Assembly: GCA_904066235.2 (NCBI GenBank)
Contig: CAJFCV020000006.1
Location: 7,254,001 to 7,318,000 of the forward strand
DNA length: 64,000 bases
Origin: Bursaphelenchus xylophilus
Taxonomy: Eukaryota; Nematoda; Chromadorea; Rhabditida; Aphelenchoididae
Direction: 5' to 3'
Both the position numbers and the translations under genes were made by a program. Of the stretch, positions 1-11,394 are shown one piece after another. The notes beneath the pieces were generated by a model, which saw only the letters and a program-made list of their open reading frames with translations, was not told the DNA's origin and did no database searches. Within the stretch, counting starts at the first letter, position 1; every line of letters starts with the position of its first letter.

Positions 1-3000
1 GTGCATAATCAGATTGAACAGGACCTCAGAAATCTAGAGAATGAGAAGAAACCGCCATTACCAAAGTCAAAGAGAAGTATGATCGTATTTAAATAATAGA
101 ATACTGTAATCATTTCAGAAATGAGAAGATTTAATTCAAAGAAGATCAAAAAAGAGACGAAGAAAAAGACGGACCAGGAAACGGAAAGGAAATTGGAATC
201 AGAAACAAATCCAGCAGTCGAGGTGCAGTCAGAAATACCCAATCCGGCGGTCCCTCAACCAGCTCAACCCCAGATTGAAGCCCCTGAATTTCTGGGAGCC
301 CATACTTCGTATGTCCTCAGATGGTTTGAGGAGACTGATATTCCTCAGAACAAATTCGTATTCTTGGCCACTCGAGATGAAATTTTAAGTGGTACCAAAA
401 GTGAATTCGATAAAATGTTCATAACAGGATACTGTAAAGATCTCAGCAAATACAATACTGCCATCGAAATTGGTAAGCTATTAATTTTTAACCGGAGTTC
501 AACGATTTGGGGAATTCTTAAAAGAAAATTGGAGACACTGAAAAAAATATAATATTCATTTTATTTTTTTTATTTCGGGGACCCCCTGGTCCTCTTGGTC
601 TGTTCAGGACTCCAACTCAACTGATGGCCCGAGGGCATTTTCACCGAAGGGAGACTGAATATGAACTGACTGAATATGAAGGACCGAATACTAGTCCGTT
701 CGTAAAGTCGCTGGAATGATTTCGGCGACGCGCACTGTGCGCGAAAACTCAGGGTGCGGGCGACAGCCCAAAAAAGCCTATTGCACTGTGCAAAAAGACA
801 AAAATTGCACAGTGCAAAGTGAACTTTCGATTTCGCGGAGTGCATGTCGCCGAAAACATTCCAGCGACTTTACGAACCGACTAGTATGAAGGACTGAATA
901 TGAACTGACTGAATCTGAACTGGGGTGCTGACTGAATATGAAGGACCGAATATGAACTGACTGAATATGAAAACCGGGTTTCTGTCACTGTTATCTACCT
1001 AGGTTCCGATTAAGGACTCTTTTTGAAATTTTTTCAACTTATAACACCTTTAGACGTTAGTGTTGTTGTTTTGGTGCCTAGTACTGCTTAAAACAACATT
1101 TTTAACACTTGGTGCTAAATAGTACTACCTGGTACTATTTAGTACGAGGTGAAGACTTGGCCGGTAATGGTGTTGCTTTGGTGCTTGGTACAGCACAAAA
1201 ACACATTTTTAGCACTTGCAACTATATAGTACCAATTGGTACTATTTAGTACGAGGTGAAAATTTGGGCGTAAGGCGGTAATGGTGTTGGTTTGGTGCTT
1301 AGTACAGCCCAAAAACACATTTATAGCACTTGGTATTATATAGTCCTTGAAATATTTTGGGTGTTAATGAGGACTATTCAACTCAAAGATTTCAGGACAA
1401 CTTCTTATGGATGAGATCTCTTTTGAGCACAAAATGAACTTAGTAATGCAACTTGAGACCAACGAAGCAAATACGAAGGTGGAAAAATGGCAGAACCCAG
1501 AGAATCGATTCGAGAATTTCATCCTGGACTCCCTTGTGGTCTCATTCCAATCGTCTCTTCAAAGAATGAATACCGAATCCTTAATGGATTCATCTGAGTT
1601 GGACGTTGAATCCATTGAAGCCCTGCTCAAATCAAGAGTAAAACTATTTACGCAATCTCCAGTAAGTAGCCTTGGGTAACTGAATATTCGGGTGAGCGCA
1701 TCCGGGTGATCGCTTATTCAGGTGATGCAACTCTCCCCTTTTTTGAACACTCCGCCTTGAATGAACCCTCTCCCTTTTTGAACACTCTCCCTCATTTTGA
1801 AAATTGTAAAAATTAGGTGTGTACGATGGGAAAATTTTTTATTTATATTCGAAAAATCATGTTCATTTTTTCTACACTTTATTAGCTCGCGACCTATTGA
1901 TGAGCTTGGTGACGACCTGACCTAAAGAAAGCGTCTTGACCATCATATACTGGTTGACAAAATTTTCTTTCCACCTCGTATCTCGGGAACCGCTGGGCCT
2001 AGAACCTCCAAATTCGGCATAGAAACATCCTAGGACAGTCTAACACCATGCCCAAAAAATCATATCATTTGATGCACTTTACATGCCCTTTTTCCAAAAA
2101 AGGCAAAAACCCGGATGACAAAATTTTCTTTCCACCTTGGAAAAAACGTTTGTAACTCATAAGCCAGAGGGTTTTAAGGCATGATTGTGGTATCGTTGTG
2201 TTCGCGAAGAAGTCCTCTCTTGATTGGTGTCACAACCTTATGGGGGTTTCTGTTTCTGCGCCCTTGGGCGTCGGCTCATCGTTGCTTTGTCCATTTTCAG
2301 CCAAATTCGTGCCCAGAGGAGCTCGCTTAAGGCATAAGGAGATGAAAATGCCTTTAAAAAATCTGGCATTCATGTTTGCAACATTGTTTCCTCCGGCAGT
2401 AGAATTCGATTTAATTTAAGTGCGTTGCAGGGGAAAACGCGCGCTTCCAGGGTTCTCGTTACCAGAAAATTACGCTATTATGGGAACACTGCGGATAATT
2501 CAAGTAACTTTTCCTGCTTGTATATTTTCTATGATACTACAGAGTTAAAAAATAGTGACGATTTTAATCACTGATGTTGCGCTTAGATGTGAGCAGAAGA
2601 AAGGTTCCAAATGCCCCATGTACAAAATTTGCGACTCTAAGTTTCCTGCGAAAGCTATTCGTCGTGGAAAAAACGTTGAAGGCCTGTCAAGGTCAATGTA
2701 TTAAAGTAGTCTGGTAGCCAAAAGTCAAAATATACCAAGCTTAAGTAATGCCAAGGCCTAGTGCAACAACCTGCGTTACTTGAGACGACATAGACCAGAG
2801 AGGGGTAAGATAAGCTGGTAGATTTCAAGAGTGTTACCCACTTCGCGTGTGGGACACTTCGCGTGAGACGCTTATCCCACTTCGCGTGCACGCGAAATGG
2901 GTTTCACGCGAAGTGGGTAGTCACCGAGGTTCATAGTACCCACTTCGCGTGACTTTCCAAAAATTGCCGGGGCCCACTTCGCGTGTAATTTTTTTTGTTC

Positions 3001-6000
3001 GGTGCCCACTTCGCGTGAGATTTGGATTTTCATTGGAATTCACGCGAAGTGTCTCCGGCAAATTTTAATCAACAGGACACTTCGCGTGTACCGTATTTCG
3101 TTGATTTGCCTGATTTTGGCATTCTGTTTTTGCAGGAATTGTTGCCTTTAGAGTGGTAGGAAAGACTTTTCACGGTCAGTCCTGAGGTTTTTATGAAAAA
3201 CTGAACCAGAATGATGTATAAAACATAAAAATCGGCATAGTTTGGCATGTTTTATACATTTTTTACACTAAAATAATATAAAATGATTTTTTAGTTTTAA
3301 ATCTAGAACATGCAGCGAGACTAGTTCGACTTCCTGATGTCTGTCATGCTCCAAGCTTCGCTTAGAACCTATAAAACCCGCCGTTTCACCTCCTCCATAC
3401 ACCGGGTTTTGCAGAATAACATGAAGTCATCATGAATAATATAGTTTTACTCCTGGAATTATTTTGTTGTATACTGCCGTGTTTGAAGGATGGATTTCTT
3501 CCTAAAATGGTCTGTCTGACATGTTAAAAGTTTTTACAGGCCCCTTACACGTAAATTGAAGATTTTGATTCTTGAAAAAACAAAAAATCATCAAAAATCA
3601 AAGAAATATACAAAAGTCCTTATTGTCACACTTAATTCTTCAATTTCTGTGTATTATCTGAATTGCAAGAACATTTACAACGTTTTTTTACCATTTTTGC
3701 CCCCGACTTAGCTTTGGGCGGAACAACATCGTCATGGATAACATCGGGAGCATTTACTAAAATCGCTTCGAAATCAGTTTAGATGTATCGCAAACACTAT
3801 AAATCATATATATTCTGATTCCTTAGATTATGCTGAACATTTTGGAGTCAAAATTGGATTTACCATTTTTTTACCATATAACACTTACTACGGTAAAATT
3901 TTGTATAATAATCGGATAGGTCTGAAATTTTGCGTGGAGATGTCTATCTATATGCTAGACAAGTCTGCCAAATTTCATCCAGATCCACCCAGTAGTTTCT
4001 GAGTTATAAACAATTTTATTATTCAAACAGAGGTTTTTTCAACCTTCAAAATCGTGTTTTCAACCTTACAGTAACTACTGGGCACATTTTCTAAACCTTA
4101 TCTCAGCTCAACTTTGATCAATTTTCGATTTTTAAAAAGTAATTGAAGTAATTCGGACACTGCACATCGTTCTTTCGTAATTGGAAAATGTTTTTTTAAC
4201 GGGGCGGCGCTATTATTGATTGAAAAAAGAGGGAAGAAGCGCCGAAAATTCTAATTTACCACAACCTAATTTACGCAAAAACCATTGACACACATACTCA
4301 TTGAATGATATTTTCTGAAATTTCGAAGGACTAAGCTCCTTTAAGAATCAACATGACATCTGTTATCATCTTAGCCTTTCCATATTCATCTAAAACATCA
4401 TGGGTGTTTCTGTTATAGATTCGGTCATATCTCGCAGTTCCAACGAAACTTGGGTATACCCGATATGCCAGTTGATGCAGAAGAATCCAGAGAAAATATG
4501 TGTTCAGTTTCAGAATTTTCTGTACGCGATTTTTTTTTCAATTCCCGGATTATGTTATACTAAGAGGTGGTATCGCCGAATATCAGATTAATAAGATTAT
4601 TAGTATTGTTGACGCTCCTTAAATATATATTCATGTATTTTTTGTTAAATATGACGCTATTTATGCTGTTACACATCACTTTATGCATGTGGCCACAACA
4701 AAACGAAAATTATAAAAAATGCACAATGCCACATTTTTTTGGCAAAAAATGTTTTTGTGATGCAACCGGCAAAAATTTTTAGCTTCGCAAGCCAAAAATA
4801 ATTTTAAAGCATTACGCCAAAAGCTTGTTTTTCGTGCCGAGACAAACCATAATTAGCAGAAAAAAACGACGTGCACTGCGAACCACGTGGCAATATTTAT
4901 TTTTTGTTCCGGCAGCTCTAAAGTATCGAAAAACACAATGCCAAAAATAGCCAAAATCGCGCGAAATTTGAATGGTTTCAAGAACTACGACTGTTGGACG
5001 CTGCCAGCAGCTAAACAAACATTTAAAAGGTCAGTTCAAATGATTTGCATATTTTTCCCGTACCAACTTAGCGGTATATTCCACTTGTCCAGTCTTGAAA
5101 TGACACCTAAATTGAAATTGATAAAAAGTGCTTCAGAATGGCAGGAAAAATATAAATTTTTTGGTGGTGGCGCTTGAAGGGTTAGAAAAGCTGGAAATGT
5201 TTTAAAATTGCAAAAAAAGCAATGTAAATTCAAATTTCGCGCGATTTTGGCTATTTTTGGCATTGTGTTTTTCGATACTTTAGAGCTGCCGGAACAAAAA
5301 ATAAGTATTGCCGCGTGGTTCGCAGTGTCCGAATTACTTCAATTACTTTTTAAAAATCGAAAATTGATCAAAGTTGAGCTGAGATAAGGTTTAGAAAATG
5401 TGCCCAGTGGTTACTATAAGGTTGAAAACACGATTTTGAAGGTTGAAAAAACCTCTTTTTGAATAATAAAACTGTTTATAACTCAGAAACTACTGGGTGG
5501 ATCTGGATGAAATTTGGCAGACTTGTCTAGCATATAGATAGACATCCCCACGCGAAATTTCAGACCTATCCGATTATTATACAAAATTTTACCGTAGTAA
5601 GTGTTATATGGTAAAAAAATGGTAAATCCAATTTTGACTCCAAAATGTTCAGCATAATCTAAGGAATCAGAATATATATGATTTATAGTGTTTGCGATAC
5701 ATCTAAACTGATTTCGAAGCGATTTTAGTAAATGCTCCCGATGTTATCCATGACGATGTTGTTCCGCCCAAAGCTAAGTCGGGGGCAAAAATGGTAAAAA
5801 AACGTTGTAAATGTTCTTGCAATTCAGATAATACACAGAAATTGAAGAATTAAGTGTGACAATAAGGACTTTTGTATATTTCTTTGATTTTTGATGATTT
5901 TTTGTTTTTTCAAGAATCAAAATCTTCAATTTACGTGTAAGGGGCCTGTAAAAACTTTTAACATGTCAGACAGACCATTTTAGGAAGAAATCCATCCTTC

Positions 6001-9000
6001 AAACACGGCAGTATACAACAAAATAATTCCAGGAGTAAAACTATATTATTCATGATGACTTCATGTTATTCTGCAAAACCCGGTGTATGGAGGAGGTGAA
6101 ACGGCGGGTTTTATAGGTTCTAAGCGAAGCTTGGAGCATGACAGACATCAGGAAGTCGAACTAGTCTCGCTGCATGTTCTAGATTTAAAACTAAAAAATC
6201 ATTTTATATTATTTTAGTGTAAAAAATGTATAAAACATGCCAAACTATGCCGATTTTTATGTTTTATACATCATTCTGGTTCAGTTTTTCATAAAAACCT
6301 CAGGACTGACCGTGAAAAGTCTTTCCTACCACTCTAAAGGCAACAATTCCTGCAAAAACAGAATGCCAAAATCAGGCAAATCAACGAAATACGGTACACG
6401 CGAAGTGTCCTGTTGATTAAAATTTGCCGGAGACACTTCGCGTGAATTCCAATGAAAATCCAAATCTCACGCGAAGTGGGCACCGAACAAAAAAATTACA
6501 CGCGAAGTGGGCCTCGGCAATTTTTGGAAAGTCACGCGAAGTGGGTACTATGAACCTCGGTGACTACCCACTTCGCGTGAAACCCATTTCGCGTGCACGC
6601 GAAGTGGGATAAGCGTCTCACGCGAAGTGTCCCACACGCGAAGTGGGCTTCCCCCGATTTCAACACATGCTATCGTATAAGCCCTAAAGTACGCCGTATG
6701 TATAGCGAATGGATGTAATTTGGACGTTCCCATTCTATACAGAAGTGATTCTTCGGTTTTGCGGACCCAGGCAGCGCTCATTTTCCCCTGCAACGCACTT
6801 AAATTAAATCGGATTCTACTGCCGGAGGAAACAATGTTGCAAACATGAATGCCAGATTTTTTAAAGGCATTTTCATCTCCTTATGCCTTAAGTGATTTTC
6901 GAAATCAGCAACCTCGAAAACCCCTAAATCTAGTATTTTTAGAAAAATTTCAAACATTACTACGTAAGAAAAAAGTAACTCCCAGAAAAAAACCCCCGAA
7001 GTTAATAACGGTCAATCTATTCAGATGGTTCAGATGATAGGTCTAAGCCTTATCTTTGATTTTCCCGGGTTCCGGAATTGTCACTTTTCCGCCATTCCGG
7101 AAGTGTCCAAATTTCGGAAATGTCTTGACGCGCTTCATTTTTGGATTCTTCCTGCTCGAAAACACTAAAAATGAATGAAATTGCTCAAATTACAAAATTT
7201 TTCGCGTCCCGACATTTCGGGTCAGGGACAACTCGGGTCGCGACAACTCGGGTCAACGACATTTCGGGTCAACTGCCGTTTAATATGTTCGCTTCGGGAC
7301 TGGGAAAAAAGAATTTTTTTGGTGAATTTGAAAAATTTTTGAAATGTTTTCGCTTCGGGACGTGGGAAAAAGATTTTTTGTTCTGAATGTTACAATTTTA
7401 TTTTTCATAAGGTACGAATGTTATTTCTTTAATTTTTTAGATAAATAGTTATTTTAGGGGTAATTGAGGTTTATTCTAAAATTTTTTTGGGAAAATGGTG
7501 TTTATAAGCGACGAGCAAATAAAAAAATCGTTATGTGCATACAATCATTACGACTATCTTCTTACTCCACTCTCTGGCACTGTCTGCGTTTAAATCCCGT
7601 GCTTCCAGTTAAAAACAGACAATGGATACGATTTTCTTATTTGCTCGTCGCTTATACACTATTTCCCTAAAAAATTAAAAAAATAAACCTCAATTCTCAA
7701 AACAATTCCTTTTCCCAAGTTGCAAAGCGAAAACATTTAGAAATTTTGTTCAAATTCTTCAAAAAAATCTTTTTTCCAAGTCCCGAAGCGAAAACATTTA
7801 AAAATTTTGTTCAAATTCTTCAAAAAATCTTTTTTCCAAGTCCCGAAGCGAAAATATTAAACGGTATCGTTGACCCGAAATGTCGTTGACCCGAAGTGTC
7901 GTTGACCCGAGTTGTCGCGAACCGAGTTGTTCCTGACCCGAAATGTCGTAGCGCCAAATTTTTAGTAACCATCAGAACAATATTTTCTTCAATTCACCCA
8001 CCCCAAAAAATCCATCACCGCGAATATACGCGACCCGAATTTGCACCACCCGAATAAGCGCTAACCCGAATGCGCTCACCCGAAATTTCACCACCTGAAT
8101 ATTCTCAACCCCCAGTGGCCTTATATATAATACATATAACTAGAATATTCAGACCAAGGACAATCTAATACAACTTAAATTGGAATTGTCTTTGATAGAA
8201 ATGAAGTATATTACCACTGAGATGTTCGATGAAAGTGTTATCAGTAGAATCGAGAGGTCGGCCTCTCTTCTTTCTGTGTTATCCATGTTATATCAACAGG
8301 TGTCAAGGGATTGGATTCAGAAGGCTCTCTTTCATTGTATTGAATTGACTTCGAGAACTGTAGCCACCAATGTCCATCAGAGAGTCTGGAATCTAGTACA
8401 CGAAGATAATCCGAAGTGCGATCGCAAACTGAGCAATATCTCGGACGAAGTCCACGTCTTGATTATTCAAAAAACCCAGCCCCAGTTAGTCAAGTTACTC
8501 AAGCTCGGCTTCTCGGTCCTCAATGAAGGAAGCGATGAATATATATGTCTGCAGAAGATAGAACAATGCCTCACGATCATCAGCTATATTCAGGAAGAGT
8601 TGGAAGTGAGCTAAGATAAATATAAACTGATCCGTCTTTACAGACCTTTAAAGAGTTGTATAAGGATCTCAAAAACCCTGTTCGAGATATGACGTTCGAT
8701 CGAAGGAAGCTGGAGGATGTACAGGGGATTGTGAGGACTCTCTGGCATTCTTTTGAAGAGGTAAGAGATCAATGGTGAACCTAGACTTGGCTCTCGGGCC
8801 GGCCCGGCCCGCGGGCCGGAAGAGGTCGGCCCGGCCCGTTTCAATTTTCCTTCGGCCCGGCCCGGCCCAGCCCGCGGCCCGGCCCGGGCCGGCCCGGGCC
8901 GGCCCGAATATTGAGAAGAAGTAAAAAACCTTAATTCGCTATTAGATATGACTTCTTTACTGTAACAACTAACAGTACATTTTTTAAAGCAAAAAATTAC

Positions 9001-10037
9001 TTACCAACGCATTGCCTTTTTAAAATTAATCAAAAAATTCCCGAGATCCGTTTTCAGACTATTAAAAATTGCCCCAAGACCGATTTTACAGATTCAGCAA
9101 GGGTGGAACCACGTTTAACAAGGTTTTCAACTTCAAGATGATAGTGTTGCTTCACACGACTTCTTAATTGTGTTTTTAAGGATGTCGGTTACGTTTATTT
9201 TGAGTTTTTGTTCAAAAAATTACTACAAACACTAATATTCATTAGTACTTAATAGATTTTACTAGTAAAATTACTTATTATTAGCCATTTTTCAGTACTT
9301 CCGTGCTTTATTTTTGTAAAATTATGCTTACTGTGAGAAAAATATAAACCCCCTTCTTGGCTTTGCGTTTTAATTTTATTGGCAACCCAACTTTTCGCTT
9401 TGAAATTCAGAATTTTAATTTTGCCGGGCCGGCCCGGGCCGAAAGTTGCGGCCCGGCCCGCGGGCCGGAACAGGTCGGCCCGGCCCGTTTCAATTTTGCT
9501 TTGGCCCGGCCCGGCCCGGCCCGAACACCGGGATACACTTGCTTGGGATGTCGGAAAAAGACTCGGTGGAGGTTCGGCGAAGCTATAGTGGGTTCGGTGG
9601 AGACTCGGCGAGTGCCTGCCAAACTCGATTTTCAACGCTTCGTTTCTACATAACATACAAAAAGTATATAGTAAATCGTGCATGTATCACCTAAGATGGA
9701 AGATTTCAACTGAGAAGTACGAGTTGTGGTGTTATGACGGGCCCACCAAACATTAGAACTGCAGCGGAATTTCTTTTCACGGAGTCTTTGCCGAATCTAC
9801 TGTGGCTTCGCCGAACCTCCACCAAATGTCTTTTACGGTAAATGTATCGTTGACGGGATATGAACTCTCGAAAAGTCGAGACGCGTTGAACCCATTTTTT
9901 AGAGTTACTTCGAGTCTTCATTGGAGAGTGGAAATTATGACTCAATGAAGAGCGTTTGTCTTCATATGGTGCAATTAATATCCGATATGAAGGAATCTAT
10001 GCCTACTGTAGACTCTTATTGCCAATCTGAGAAATAA
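1..10037 (+). CDS. Unrecognised protein, 5'-partial, with transposon-filled introns
   Basis: Six exons join in phase: 1-76, 119-472, 1396-1661, 8153-8605, 8644-8760 and 9903-10037 (TAA). They give at least 466 residues, and the start codon lies left of the window. The N-terminal part is very lysine/glutamate-rich and then proline-rich. It is followed by a globular stretch beginning near GAHTSYVLRWFEETD and a long helical C-terminal half without membrane segments or a recognisable catalytic motif. Introns 3 (about 6.5 kb) and 5 (about 1.1 kb) are packed with inverted-repeat elements, whereas introns 1 and 4 are about 40 bp. Phase continuity across all five junctions makes the gene itself well supported. 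I do not recognise the family; a nematode-restricted chromatin or scaffold protein is possible but unproven. The PRPF38B start lies only 188 bp downstream. Confidence 0.72.
690..885. mobile_element. Small inverted-repeat element (ACTAGT-ended MITE)
   Basis: Terminal inverted repeats of about 40 bp start with ACTAGTCCGTTCGTAAAG on the left and the near-identical complement on the right, with ACTAGT at both extreme ends. The interior carries palindromic GCACTGTGC and GCACAGTGC motifs also dense at 58.6-61.5 kb. The element sits in intron 2 of the first gene, flanked by short degenerate repeats of the type TGAATATGAACTGAC (about 640-970). It encodes no protein. Confidence 0.75.
1060..1385. repeat. 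Degenerate tandem repeat, period about 110 bp
   Basis: Two to three copies of a unit containing GGTACTATTTAGTACGAGG, followed by a conserved GGTAATGGTGTTG block and then AAAAACACATTT. The same unit forms the central part of the palindrome at 58.8-60.2 kb, so this is probably a fragment of that family lying in intron 2. Confidence 0.7.
2839..6648. mobile_element. Large palindrome with CACGCGAAGTG terminal arrays
   Basis: Arms 2839-4162 and about 5323-6648 are near-identical reverse complements (about 1.32 kb each). The identity continues inward as 4874-4969 against 5229-5326 once an insertion at 4163-4873 is ignored. The outer 250 bp of the left arm carries nine exact copies of CACGCGAAGTG in both orientations, at 2839, 2855, 2878, 2905, 2941, 2975, 3007, 3041 and 3078, plus a variant near 2887. 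The right arm mirrors them. Such subterminal arrays resemble transposase binding sites. No coding potential beyond short chance ORFs is seen. Confidence 0.85.
4163..4873. mobile_element. Insertion nested in the left palindrome arm
   Basis: This 711-bp block is absent from the matching point of the right arm, where the sequence runs straight through CACTGCG. It is bounded by a direct CACTG duplication (4158-4162 and 4874-4878), and its ends are imperfect inverted repeats (CACATCGTTCTTTCG and CACGTCGTTTTTTC). This looks like a non-autonomous DNA transposon with a 5-bp target duplication. The short ORFs inside show no recognisable transposase. Confidence 0.7.
6890..7135. repeat. Solo arm related to the 58.8-60.2 kb palindrome
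   Basis: Contains CGAAATCAGCAACCTCGAAA, then TCAGATGGTTCAGATG, then several CCGGAAGTGTC-type repeats, in the same order as the right arm of the palindrome near 59.9-60.2 kb. Only one arm is present. Confidence 0.65.
7203..7955. mobile_element. Inverted-repeat element with TCGGGTCAACGACA arrays
   Basis: Both ends carry tandem copies of a 14-16 bp unit (CGGGTCAACGACATTT and variants) in inverted orientation. Each is followed inward by copies of a TTCGCTTCGGGAC motif and AAAATTTTTT tracts. The centre includes GCGTTTAAATCCCGTGCTTC and a palindromic TTTGCTCGTCGCTTATA. Relatives lie at about 52.36-52.8 kb, 56.04-56.15 kb and 56.34-57.75 kb. It is non-coding and lies just upstream of exon 4 of the first gene. 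Confidence 0.75.
8786..9535. repeat. GGCCCGGCCC-rich repeat blocks in intron 5
   Basis: Two GC-rich blocks (about 8796-8907 and 9424-9522) are built of GGCCC/GGGCC units. They share a common core in the same orientation (GCCCGCGGGCCGGAA, then AGGTCGGCCCGGCCCG, then TTTCAATTTT). They resemble the subterminal GC-rich part of the hAT-type MITE at 54.47-54.92 kb, but I found no clear terminal repeat or target duplication here. Confidence 0.6.
9536..9850. repeat. Short inverted repeat in intron 5
   Basis: TCGGTGGAGGTTCGGCGAAG (about 9562) pairs with the complementary TTCGCCGAACCTCCACC at about 9807. Between them, copies of TTCGGTGGAGACTCGGCGA recur. The block lies directly before the last exon of the first gene and looks like a small degenerate foldback element. 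Confidence 0.5.
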
Positions 10038-10224
10038 CTGTAATGAATATTCGGTACTGAGCTCAGTTAGTCCCTAGTCTTTTCCTAGAGTCATCGCTGA
10101 TATACTTGCAACAGAATGCCAGTAAGATATTTCGTTCCGAGATTAAAATAAATAAATGTAATCCATTTTTCTGAAACAATTTTTTATAAAATAAATATTT
10201 TCTAAACATTGTTTTGTTGGAGAC

Positions 10225-11280
10225 ATGGATCTCCAAGATACTCCTGCTAACTTTAAGGAGCTGATGGGATTTGAAGCCAGGAATGAAGCCGTTTATGATG
10301 AGGAATCGAACGGAAGCGTGCCCAACATTCAGGTAAGTCGAATGAACGCTGGGTTATACATGTAAAATTTTATTTAGAAGATTACGAAAGGAAATAATGT
10401 TCTTCCACTGTGGGGAAATCTTGCCACGATGAATTTAAACACCTTACTCTTGGAGAATGTTGTTCAGAGTGCGTATTACAAAAATGTATTGACCGAGTTA
10501 ACCAATTTCCAGCAAGTCGTCGACCAAATTTTACATAAGGTGATATTTTTTAGTTTATTATCTTTTGTTTAGGTAACTCACTTGGAACCATGGGAAAGAG
10601 GGACCAGAAAAACATTTGGGATGGGTGGAATGTGCGGTGGAGTTAGAGGGGTTGGTGCTGGTGGAGTGATATCCACTTGTTTCTGTGTGTTGTACAAATT
10701 ATTTGCGCTGAAATTGACGAGGAAACAATTGGTATCAATGATTAACAGCACTCAGTCAATCATGATGAGAGGTGTTGGGTTTTTATATATTAGGTACACC
10801 CAACCTCCAAGCGATTTCTGGTGGTGGTTTGAGCCATATTTGGTAAGATTGGTATATTCTTTCTTGTAATTTATAGTGGTTCTTTTTAGGACGACACTGA
10901 AGAGATTGATCCCAAAGCTGGGGGTGGAGATTATCAGACGGTTGGTGATTTTGTGAGGACATTACTGTCTAAACTGGATTGGTATGGCACTTTGTTTCCT
11001 CGAATTCCTGTTCCTATTCAGGTAACTGAAAATTCAAGCGCTTTTTGCGTTTAGAAGGGCATCGAACTCTCTTTGTGTTTAGAAGGACATCGACGCGAAA
11101 TTACATCCACGGCATCAACGGGAATCCCCTAGGGAGACTGTCAGAGAACGATCTAGAGAAGTAAAGGATCGCCCTATCAAGAAAACGCGCTGTGCCCACC
11201 ATCTACGACATCATCATTGTCGGAAACACCGAAAAAGATGTCCGAGGAAGGTACAAGCAGAGACAAAGCTTGAAGAATGA
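10225..11280 (+). CDS. PRPF38B: Pre-mRNA-splicing factor 38B (PRP38 family)
   Basis: Five exons (10225-10332, 10378-10539, 10573-10842, 10890-11021, 11083-11280) encode 289 residues. The PRP38 domain fills most of the protein. Family signatures are clear: NLNTLLLENVVQSAYYKNVL, VTHLEPWERGTRKT, GGVRGVGAGGVISTCFC, KLTRKQLVSMI, FLYIRYTQPPSDFWWWFE, GGGDYQTVGDFVR and WYGTLFPRIPVPIQK. PRP38 proteins are spliceosomal components needed for activation of the B complex. The tail is short and Arg/His/Lys-rich rather than the long RS-type tail of mammalian PRPF38B. The exon 5 acceptor is duplicated: only the site at 11081-11082 keeps the expected KDID frame, while the upstream one (11053-11054) gives an early stop. 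An AATAAA lies 10 bp after the stop and UCHL5 follows closely, suggesting an operon. Confidence 0.95.
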
Positions 11281-11380
11281 TAGATTTAAAATAAATTATT
11301 TGATTAATTCTGGGGGTGTAACTAAACCAATGTTTGATACTGCTTGGCTATTTGTGTTTTCGATTTTTTATTTATATTGA

Positions 11381-11386
11381 TTTTAG
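11381..11386 (+). promoter_or_regulatory. Probable trans-splice acceptor for UCHL5
   Basis: TTTTAG lies 9 bp before the UCHL5 start, preceded by a long T-rich stretch, and follows the PRPF38B AATAAA (11290-11295) by about 90 bp. That is the spacing typical of nematode operon intercistronic regions served by SL2-type leaders. The leader itself is not encoded here. Confidence 0.6.
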
Positions 11387-11394
11387 TGTGAATT

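Larger units (their letters stand above)
2330..6890. mobile_element. Composite palindromic element in intron 3
   Basis: The sequence 2330-2434 (including GGCATTCATGTTTGCAACA) recurs inverted at 6785-6890, outside the main CACGCGAAGTG palindrome at 2839-6648. The spacers between the outer repeat and the inner palindrome differ in length (about 400 bp on the left, 135 bp on the right). Either one spacer was partly deleted, or the inner palindrome inserted into an older inverted-repeat element. No transposase-like reading frame is visible. Confidence 0.65.

Noticed and set aside
9357..9694. Gly/Pro/Arg-rich frames on both strands
   Set aside because: They arise from the GGCCCGGCCC repeat, which is open in many frames by composition.
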